Assembly: GCF_013408175.1 (NCBI RefSeq)
Contig: NZ_JACBYW010000002.1
Span: forward strand, 124,001-188,000
DNA length: 64,000 nucleotides
Source of the DNA: Actinopolyspora biskrensis
GTDB lineage: Bacteria; Actinomycetota; Actinomycetes; Mycobacteriales; Pseudonocardiaceae
Reading direction: 5' to 3'
A program made the translations under genes and the position numbers. Under the pieces are notes generated by a model, which saw nothing but the letters and a program-made list of their open reading frames with translations, searched no databases and was not told where the DNA came from. Shown here piece after piece: positions 57,615 to 64,000 of this stretch; the first letter of the stretch is position 1; the number at the start of each line of letters is the position of its first letter.

Positions 57615-58382
57615 TTGAACGAGTTGAAGTCCGCTGCCGAGATCGAGCACATGCGTTCCACGGGGCGGTTCGTGAGCGAAGTGCTGACCGAGCTGGGTGA
57701 GAACGCCACAGCGGGGACGAACCTTCTCGAGCTCGAGGAACGCGCTCGTGCGGCTCTTCGTCGTCGTCGTGGAGCGAAGTCCTGCTACTGGGACTACGAG
57801 CCCTCGTTCGGTAACGGCCCGTTCCGCGACGTCGTCTGTCTCTCCGTGAACGACGCGGTGCTGCACGGCCTCCCCCGTGACTACGTTCTCGGTGACGGGG
57901 ACGTGCTGAGCATGGACCTCGCGGTCGAGATCGACGGATGGGTGGCCGATTCGGCTCGTAGCGTCATCGTGGGAACGTCGGCCGAGGAGGACGTTCGTCT
58001 CGTGCGGGCCACCGAGGAAGCCCTGGAGGCCGGGATCGCGGCCGCCCGGCCGGACAGCCGGCTGGGGGACGTCTCGGCGGCGATCGGGGCCGTCGCACGC
58101 GAGTACGGCTACTCGGTCAACACGGAGTTCGGCGGGCACGGACTGGGGCGGACCACGCACGAGGAACCGCACGTCTCCAACGGGGGAACCAGGGGACGTG
58201 GACTGCGCCTGCGTCCCGGGCTGACCATCGCCCTCGATCCCTGGTTCGCCCGCCTGACCGACCGGATCGTCCTCGACGAGGACGGGTGGACGATCCGCTC
58301 GGCGGACGGTTCACGCACGGCTCACTCCGAGCGCACCGTGGCGGTCACCGAAGAGGGACCACTGGGGCTGCCCCGGCCCTGA
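57615..58382 (+). CDS. map: type I methionine aminopeptidase, variant
   Basis: Removes N-terminal Met from new proteins. The 255-residue M24 protein keeps most metal ligands: the two Asp of SMDLAVEIDGWVADSAR, the His of GGHGLGRTTHEEPHV, and a Glu in HSERTVAVT. The usual Glu of the TIEP motif is Asp here (TIALDPWF). A short C-terminus ends soon after. The TTG start has GAAGGA about 8 nt upstream. Actinobacteria normally carry another map near secY, so this is probably a second copy. It is paired with a divergent XRE regulator. Confidence 0.9.
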   Translation: MNELKSAAEIEHMRSTGRFVSEVLTELGENATAGTNLLELEERARAALRRRRGAKSCYWDYEPSFGNGPFRDVVCLSVNDAVLHGLPRDYVLGDGDVLSMDLAVEIDGWVADSARSVIVGTSAEEDVRLVRATEEALEAGIAAARPDSRLGDVSAAIGAVAREYGYSVNTEFGGHGLGRTTHEEPHVSNGGTRGRGLRLRPGLTIALDPWFARLTDRIVLDEDGWTIRSADGSRTAHSERTVAVTEEGPLGLPRP

Positions 58383-58548
58383 CCTCTCGGGAGCGAGACG
58401 GAGGCCCCCGGTCCGCGCCGACCGAGCACTCCTCTCGGAACGGGGCCTTCCGCGAGGACTTCGGCGGCGAAGCGGTGCCGCTGCCCCGGACGGGCACGTG
58501 GCGACGGCCTGCTGAGTGCGCCGCCACCCGGTCGGGGAGAATGGTCGT

Positions 58549-59268
58549 GTGAGCGATGAGCGCCGCCGATCCGACTCGACGTCTTCCGGGGAGCACACGG
58601 CACGGGCGGGTTCCGCCGGGGCGCGGGAGTCACCCCGCTGGCGGCTGTTGGGGCTGCTGTTCGGGATCTCCCTGGTGCTGCTCGGGCTGGACGTGCTCAC
58701 CAAGTCGCTGGCGATAGCGCGGCTCGAGGGGCAACCGCCGGTCGAGCTGTTCGGTGGGGCGCTCTACCTGGTGCTCTTCCGCAACCCGGGGGCGGCCTTC
58801 AGCATCGCCACCGGACTCACCTGGGTGCTCGCGCTGCTGGCGATAGTGGTGATCGGGGTCATCATCTGGTTCGCGCCGAAGCTGCGTTCGAAGGGATGGG
58901 CCGTCGGCATCGGTCTCGTCCTCGGGGGGTCCACCGGCAACCTGGTGGACCGGATCTTCCGGGAACCGGGTCCCCTGCGCGGCCACGTGATCGACTTTCT
59001 GTCGGTTCTGGCCCCGGACGGCAGCGTCTGGCCGGTTTTCAACCTGGCCGACTCGGGGATCGTCTGCGGCGGGGTGATCATCGTGCTGTTCGCGCTGCTC
59101 GGGTACGACTACGACGGGACCGTGCAGCGGAAGAAGTCCCGGAGCGCGGTGAACCAGGACACGGACGAGCGCGGCCCCGGGGTGGTCGAACGCGAAGACA
59201 GCGGTGCGGACTCGGAGCGTTCCGGCGCCACCGATCCGGAGCGCGGTGACGGTGAGGAAAAATCTTGA
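58549..59268 (+). CDS. lspA: lipoprotein signal peptidase
   Basis: Cleaves signal peptides of lipoproteins after lipid attachment. The 239-residue protein has four helices. Catalytic Asp blocks are [12 protein letters not shown] and [12 protein letters not shown], and the conserved FRNPGAAF is also present. Compared with the family it has an extra charged N-terminus of about 35 residues and an acidic C-terminal tail. GTG start with GGGGAGA 8 nt upstream. The stop overlaps the TTG of the rluD-like gene, so the pair is coupled. Confidence 0.94.
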   Translation: MSDERRRSDSTSSGEHTARAGSAGARESPRWRLLGLLFGISLVLLGLDVLTKSLAIARLEGQPPVELFGGALYLVLFRNPGAAFSIATGLTWVLALLAIVVIGVIIWFAPKLRSKGWAVGIGLVLGGSTGNLVDRIFREPGPLRGHVIDFLSVLAPDGSVWPVFNLADSGIVCGGVIIVLFALLGYDYDGTVQRKKSRSAVNQDTDERGPGVVEREDSGADSERSGATDPERGDGEEKS

Positions 59269-60197
59269 GTGACCTGCGAACACTGCCTGTTCCGGACGGC
59301 CTGGACGGTATGCGGGTCGATTCGGGGCTGGCCAAACTGCTGGGGATGTCCCGCAGCGCGGTCGCCGCGCTGACCGAGTCCGACGACGTGGAGCTGGACG
59401 GTTCCCCGGTCGGCAAGTCGGACCGTCTGCTGGCCGGTTCCTGGCTGGAGGTGCGGCTCCCCGAGAGCGAGGAACCGGCCGAGGTGGTCCCCGTTCCGGT
59501 CGAGGGACTGACGGTGGTGCACGAGGACGACGACATCGTGGTGGTCAACAAACCCATCGGGGTGGCGGTGCATCCCAGTCCCGGTTGGGAGGGGCCGACC
59601 GTGCTGGGTGGACTGGCCGCCGCGGGGATCACGCTCGCGAGCTCCGGGCCGCCGGAGCGGCAGGGAGTGGTTCACCGCCTGGACGCGGGAACCACCGGAG
59701 TCATGGTGCTCGCGAAGTCGGACCACGCCTACTCGGTGCTCAAGCGTGCGTTCAAGGAACGCACCGTGGACAAGCACTACCACGCGCTGGTGCAGGGGCA
59801 TCCCGATCCGAGCAAGGGGACGATCGATGCGCCGATCGACCGCCACCCTCGGCACGACTACAAGTTCGCGGTGGTCGCGGAGGGCAAGCCCAGCGTCACG
59901 CACTACGAGATCGTGGAGGCGTTCCGGGCGGCCTCGCTGGTGGACGTGAAGTTGGAGACCGGGCGGACCCATCAGATCCGGGTGCACTTCTCGGCGGTGC
60001 GGCATCCCTGCGTCGGGGACCTGACCTACGGGGCCGACCCCGTCCTCGCGCAGCACCTCGGCCTCACGCGCCAGTGGCTGCACGCCTATTCACTGGTCTT
60101 CGAACATCCGGCCCACGGCAGGCGGGTCACGTTCGACAGCGCCTACCCCGCCGATCTGCAACACGCTCTGGACGAGCTGCGCGCCCAGGATCACTGA
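59265..60197 (+). CDS. RluA/RluD-family 23S rRNA pseudouridine synthase
   Basis: Converts specific uridines in large-subunit rRNA to pseudouridine. The 310-residue protein has an N-terminal S4 RNA-binding domain ([21 protein letters not shown]), a catalytic Asp D140 in HRLDAGTTG, and the [12 protein letters not shown] block. The exact target cannot be read from sequence; lspA neighbours are commonly RluD. TTG start inside the lspA stop (TTGA). Its last 7 bp overlap the convergent DedA gene. Confidence 0.92.
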   Translation: MSDLRTLPVPDGLDGMRVDSGLAKLLGMSRSAVAALTESDDVELDGSPVGKSDRLLAGSWLEVRLPESEEPAEVVPVPVEGLTVVHEDDDIVVVNKPIGVAVHPSPGWEGPTVLGGLAAAGITLASSGPPERQGVVHRLDAGTTGVMVLAKSDHAYSVLKRAFKERTVDKHYHALVQGHPDPSKGTIDAPIDRHPRHDYKFAVVAEGKPSVTHYEIVEAFRAASLVDVKLETGRTHQIRVHFSAVRHPCVGDLTYGADPVLAQHLGLTRQWLHAYSLVFEHPAHGRRVTFDSAYPADLQHALDELRAQDH

Positions 60198-60880
60198 TAC
60201 GTCCCGGTGCTCCCCCGTGCGGGAACCGGAGTTGTCCGCCCGGCCGTTTCGCCTTCGCCGACGGGGGAGTCGTCGCCCGCTTCCACCCGGCGCTGCCGCA
60301 TGCTCCTGATTCCTTCGACGGTGCCTGCGACCAGAACCGCGAGGGCGATTCCCAGCACGACGCCGAGCAGCGGGTGCTCCCGGAAGGTGATCCCGCCCAG
60401 ATAGCCGACCACGGTGAAATAGCTCGCCCAGCACAGGCCGCCCACACTGCTGAACCCTGCGAAGGACGGGAGCGGGAAGCGCACGCTGCCCGTGGTCAGT
60501 GTCGCCGCGGTGCGGCAGCCGGGGACGAACCTGCAGACGATCAGGACCGAACCGCCGCGCTGGCGCAGCGTCCGCGCGGCCCAGTCGAACGGTTTGCGTT
60601 TCCGCGTTCCGGGGCGCATTCGGTCCAGGAGCCGGCTTCCCGCCAACCGTCCGATGCCGTAGGAGACGTGGTCCCCCGTGAGTCCGCCGGCGGCGGCCGC
60701 GAGCACGACGAGGGGGAGTTCGGGCTGTCCGGAAGCGGCGAAGACTCCCGAGGTGACGACCAGAGCTTCCCCCGGGATGGTCGGGAAGAACCCGTCGATG
60801 GCCACGAACACGTAGATCGCGAGGTAAAGCCATGGTGACCCCATGACGTTCTGCGCGATTTCGACGGCGTCCACGATCAC
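60191..60880 (-). CDS. DedA-family membrane protein
   Basis: DedA (SNARE-associated/VTT) proteins act on lipid carriers such as undecaprenyl phosphate or affect membrane potential. The 229-residue protein has around five hydrophobic segments, [15 protein letters not shown] as the re-entrant loop motif, [13 protein letters not shown] and [19 protein letters not shown] start with AGGA upstream; a GTG two codons later is possible. The tail is Gly/Thr/Pro-rich. Convergent with and overlapping the pseudouridine synthase gene by 7 bp. Confidence 0.88.
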   Translation of the reverse strand: MIVDAVEIAQNVMGSPWLYLAIYVFVAIDGFFPTIPGEALVVTSGVFAASGQPELPLVVLAAAAGGLTGDHVSYGIGRLAGSRLLDRMRPGTRKRKPFDWAARTLRQRGGSVLIVCRFVPGCRTAATLTTGSVRFPLPSFAGFSSVGGLCWASYFTVVGYLGGITFREHPLLGVVLGIALAVLVAGTVEGIRSMRQRRVEAGDDSPVGEGETAGRTTPVPARGSTGTYQ

Positions 60881-61047
60881 ATTCCTGTGGTCCTTTCGGG
60901 GATGAGACCGTTCCGACGGTAGCGGTGGACCGTTCCGGCGTCATCGGGGATGTCCCCGACCCCACCCGGACAGCGGTTCGGCACCCGCCGGAGCGGTTCC
61001 CCCACCCACGTGGAGGCCCGGCCGTGCCCGAAAGCGCTCCCCGGAGT

Positions 61048-62157
61048 TCAGAGGTCCGAGATGTCCCAGGTCAGCGAGCTGGGGCCCGGCTCGGGCCGTG
61101 GCGACCACTCGACCGTGCTCAACTCGGTGTCCTCGGGGAGCACGAAGACGGTGTGCCCACCGCCCGTCTCGCCGGGGGACACGCCGGAGCTGTGCGGTGG
61201 CCGGGAGGACAGCGAGACCGATGCCTTGGAGACGGGTGAGCCCTCCGTGGTGACCAGAACCAGGTTCGCGTCGGGCGACGCGTCGTAAACCGTGGAACCC
61301 CGGTTCGTCAGCTCGGTGTGCACGACGACGGCGCGCTCGCCCTCGGCGAGGGTGTGCCCTGCCGCGCTGAACAGGAAGTCGGCGGGATCCACCACTTCGA
61401 CCAGCAGGATGGAGACCGGCTCCCCGCCGGGGCCGACCCCCTCGAGCTTGGTCCCCACTTTGCCCGACCGGGGGACGGGGGGCTGCTGGGGTGCCGCGTT
61501 CCCCGCGGCGTTCGGCTGGTCCGTCCTGGTCCAGGAGGCGGAACCGGGTGGTCCCCACCCTGCGGGGGTACCCGGTGGTCCGCCGGGCGCCCAGCCCGGC
61601 GGGGGGCCTTGACCGGGCTGGGCGCCCGGCGGCCACTGCGGCGGTTGTCCCGGGGGCTGGTTCTGCGGAGCCGGGGGCTGCGGCGGTGTCTGCTGGGGCG
61701 GAGGTGCTGCGCCCTGCGGTGGTTGCGGCGGTGGGGCGGGTGCCGGGTAGGGGCCGCTCTGCGGTGGATGTGGGCCGCTCGGGCCGCCGTAGACCGGGTG
61801 ATTACCGCTGTGTTGCCCGGACTGGTGGGGTGGTTGCGGTGGAGGACCCCCCATGACCGGGGTGCCTCCGGTCATGGGCGGGACCGGATGGCTCCCGCTC
61901 GGTTGGCCCGGTGCCTGTGGGGTTCCGGGGTACTGCATCGGCTGTGCACCCGCTGTGGCCAGCGCGCTGCGAATTCCGTTCGGGTCGCATTCCACGCCCA
62001 CCACGAGCGGCAGCCCGGTCGTGGACAGTGCGGCCAGCCGCGCGGCCACGTCCCGCACGTCCATTCCGAGATGAGCGGCGAGTTCGTGCACCGCCGCACG
62101 ACCTGTTTCGGCGACGGCGTTCAGCAGGTGTACGTCCACGGGATCCGGTCCAGCCAC
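61048..62157 (-). CDS. proline-rich protein with AsnC-like N-terminus
   Basis: A 369-residue protein of unknown function. The N-terminal 60 residues look like an AsnC/Lrp-type winged helix (DPVDVHLLNAVAETGRAAVHELAAHLGMDVRDVAARLAAL). A low-complexity stretch of about 150 residues (Pro, Gln, Gly) follows. The C-terminal 130 residues form a predicted beta domain (EPVSILLVEVVDPADF, GERAVVVHTELTNRGS). No signal peptide. GTG start with TAGCGT ending 8 nt before it. The low-complexity middle is likely a flexible linker. Divergent from dnaE. Confidence 0.75.
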   Translation of the reverse strand: MAGPDPVDVHLLNAVAETGRAAVHELAAHLGMDVRDVAARLAALSTTGLPLVVGVECDPNGIRSALATAGAQPMQYPGTPQAPGQPSGSHPVPPMTGGTPVMGGPPPQPPHQSGQHSGNHPVYGGPSGPHPPQSGPYPAPAPPPQPPQGAAPPPQQTPPQPPAPQNQPPGQPPQWPPGAQPGQGPPPGWAPGGPPGTPAGWGPPGSASWTRTDQPNAAGNAAPQQPPVPRSGKVGTKLEGVGPGGEPVSILLVEVVDPADFLFSAAGHTLAEGERAVVVHTELTNRGSTVYDASPDANLVLVTTEGSPVSKASVSLSSRPPHSSGVSPGETGGGHTVFVLPEDTELSTVEWSPRPEPGPSSLTWDISDL

Positions 62158-62458
62158 ATCCGGCCACGCTACCCGTCTGATCGAGAGCGGTCTCCCCGTG
62201 GTGTCGATCCGCTCCTCCGGAACGACCGGGTGATCCGTGGAGGTCGGCCGGTGCGGCCCCTACCGGAAGGGACGACGCGCCAGGGGGACTGCTCCGTTCG
62301 CGCGGGCCGCTGGACTAGGCTTGGGACAAGGCGTCCAACCACCTCCCGTCGCAGGAGCGAGGTTGCCGATCGCGCCGGTTTTCCAGCCGGCCGGGTAATC
62401 GTTTTTCCCGGTCACAGCATTGATTTGCGTCGTGTTGCTCGCGAAGGGGAGATTCGCC
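62158..62458. other. divergent spacer before dnaE
   Basis: No gene is seen here. It contains TAGCGT (62171-62166, minus) near the proline-rich gene's start and TAGGCT (62316-62321, plus), a possible dnaE -10 about 140 nt before the GTG. A T run sits near 62,402. Confidence 0.4.
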
Positions 62459-64000
62459 GTGTCCGCCGATTCGTTCGTTCACCTGCACGTGCACACCGAG
62501 TACTCGATGTTGGACGGCGCGGCGAAGATGGGGGCCCTGTTCTCCGAGGCCCAACGTCTGGGGATGCCCGCGGTGGCGATGACCGACCACGGCAACATGT
62601 TCGGGGCCGACGAGTTCTACCAGCAGGCCAAGAAGGCCGGGATCAAGCCGATCATCGGTATCGAGTCCTACGTCGCTCCGCAGAGCAGGTACCACAAGAA
62701 GCCGGTGTTCTGGGGTGAGGCCAAGCAGCGCAGCATCGACGAGTTCGGTGAGGGCGGTGACGTCTCCGGCGCCGGTGCCTACACGCACATGACCATGTGG
62801 GCGCGCAACTCGGTCGGGCTGCGCAACCTGTTCACCCTGTCCAGCCGGGCCTCTTTCGAGGGGCAGTACCGCAAACCCAGGATGGACCGCGAGCTGATCT
62901 CCGAGTACGCCGAGGGGATCATCGCCACCACCGGATGTCCCTCGGGAGAGGTGCAGACCCGGCTGCGTCTGGGGCAGTACAAGGAGGCCCTGCAGGCGGC
63001 CTCCGACTACAAGGACATCTTCGGCGCGGAGAACTTCTTCCTCGAACTGATGGACCACGGGCTGGTCATCGAGCGTTCCGTTCGCGAGAACCTGCTCAAG
63101 ATCGGCAAGGAGCTGGATCTCAAACCGGTGGCCACCAACGACAGTCACTACGTGACGGTCGACCAGGCCGAGTCGCACGGCGCGCTGCTGTGCGTGCAGT
63201 CCGGCAAGACCCTCCACGACGAGAACCGGTTCCAGTTCAACGGCGACGGCTACTACCTCAAGTCCTCCGCGGAGATGCGGGAGTACTGGGACGAGGAGGT
63301 CCCCGGGGCGGCGGACAACACGCTGCTGGTGAGCGAGCTGGTCGAGTCCTACGAGGAGGTCTGGACCTACGAGGACCGGATGCCGCGCGTGACGGTCGAG
63401 GCGGGCACCACCGAACGGGACGCGCTGGCGGCCGAGGTCGAGCACTACCTGCCGAGCCGTTTCCCCGAAGGTGTCAGCGACGACTACAGGCACCGGCTCC
63501 AGCTCGAGATCGACGTGCTGGACACCAAGGGGTACTGCGCCTACTTCCTCGTGGTCGGCGACGTGACCCGTTGGGCGAAGTCGGAGAACATCCACGTCGG
63601 CCCCGGACGTGGTTCGGCAGCGGGGTCGCTGCTGGCCTACGTGCTGCACATAACCGATCTGGATCCGATCGCGCACGGGCTGATCTTCGAGCGGTTCCTG
63701 AACCCGGAACGTGACTCACCGCCCGACATCGACCTCGACTTCGACGACCGCAGGCGCGACGAGGTGCTGCAGTACGCGAACGACAAGTACGGGCGGGACA
63801 AGGTCGCGCAGGTCATCACCTTCGGCAAGATCAAGACCAAGGCGGCGTTGAAGGACGCCGCGCGCGTGCACCACGGCCAGCCGGGCTTCGCCATCGCGGA
63901 GAAGATCTCCAAGGCGCTGCCCGCACCGGTCGCGGCCAAGGACATCCCGCTCGAGGGAATCGTCGATCCCGAGCACGAGCGCTACGCGGAGGCGGCCGAG
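62459..64000 (+). CDS. dnaE: DNA polymerase III alpha subunit, 5' part
   Basis: The replicative polymerase subunit. The visible 514 codons run off the right edge. They contain the N-terminal PHP domain ([23 protein letters not shown]) and the beginning of the polymerase core ([37 protein letters not shown]), including the first two catalytic Asp residues. PHP metal-binding His residues look intact, consistent with proofreading by this domain in actinobacteria. The GTG start has AAGGGGAGA about 7 nt upstream. Confidence 0.96.
   Translation, partial: MSADSFVHLHVHTEYSMLDGAAKMGALFSEAQRLGMPAVAMTDHGNMFGADEFYQQAKKAGIKPIIGIESYVAPQSRYHKKPVFWGEAKQRSIDEFGEGGDVSGAGAYTHMTMWARNSVGLRNLFTLSSRASFEGQYRKPRMDRELISEYAEGIIATTGCPSGEVQTRLRLGQYKEALQAASDYKDIFGAENFFLELMDHGLVIERSVRENLLKIGKELDLKPVATNDSHYVTVDQAESHGALLCVQSGKTLHDENRFQFNGDGYYLKSSAEMREYWDEEVPGAADNTLLVSELVESYEEVWTYEDRMPRVTVEAGTTERDALAAEVEHYLPSRFPEGVSDDYRHRLQLEIDVLDTKGYCAYFLVVGDVTRWAKSENIHVGPGRGSAAGSLLAYVLHITDLDPIAHGLIFERFLNPERDSPPDIDLDFDDRRRDEVLQYANDKYGRDKVAQVITFGKIKTKAALKDAARVHHGQPGFAIAEKISKALPAPVAAKDIPLEGIVDPEHERYAEAAE

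Noticed and set aside
60920-61020. A possible seventh copy of the intergenic repeat
   Set aside because: It has CGGGTGCC- and GTCGGGGACATC-like words, but block order and spacing do not match the other copies well enough.

Overview
The window is one continuous stretch of a high-GC actinobacterial chromosome. It has the actinobacterial division set (ftsQ, ftsZ, sepF, a YggT protein and wag31, with no ftsA), a ClgR/PspA envelope-stress locus, a eukaryote-like IleRS behind an actinobacterial T-box leader, frequent GTG/TTG starts, and many stop/start overlaps. Gene content resembles Pseudonocardiales and relatives such as Saccharopolyspora or Actinopolyspora. That placement is inference. No rRNA, tRNA, insertion sequence, prophage or CRISPR array was seen. 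Both ends are cut inside genes: the 3' part of pnp at the left and the 5' part of dnaE at the right.

Left third (1-24,400): RNA decay and lysine/diaminopimelate genes (pnp, dapB, dapA, RNase J), a TPR membrane protein, an acetyltransferase, a YcaQ-like glycosylase, a ribbon-helix-helix regulator next to a DUF4097 protein, flavin-dependent thymidylate synthase thyX, a small chaplin-like secreted protein, ftsK, a secreted phospholipase A2, N-acetylglutamate synthase, pgsA-cinA, and the clgR-pspA-pspM cluster. A nucleobase permease, an orphan ParA, a methyltransferase and a DUF3040 membrane protein follow.

Middle (24,600-52,000): a transglutaminase / DUF58 / MoxR cassette runs leftward. Diverging from it is the complete dcw cluster: rsmH, ftsL, ftsI, murE, murF, mraY, murD, ftsW, murG, murC, ftsQ, then ftsZ, pgeF, a YggS protein, sepF, YggT, wag31 and a small membrane protein with a zinc-ribbon-like tail. 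Together these make the lipid II precursor, flip and polymerise it at the septum, and place the division and polar growth machinery. Three departures stand out. No mraZ lies upstream of rsmH. A convergent spermidine-synthase-like gene separates ftsQ from ftsZ. FtsZ carries an unusually long linker.

Right part (52,000-64,000): T-box-controlled ileS, 6-phosphogluconate dehydrogenase, a divergent XRE regulator / variant methionine aminopeptidase pair with two near-identical operators, lspA-rluD, a DedA protein, a proline-rich protein and dnaE.

Three themes are not explained by the genes themselves. (1) A roughly 100-180 bp intergenic repeat with a conserved GTCGGGG hairpin occurs at least six times. 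(2) Many genes have a -10 hexamer ending 6-8 nt before the start codon, suggesting leaderless mRNAs. (3) Several regulators have inverted repeats placed on their own promoters.
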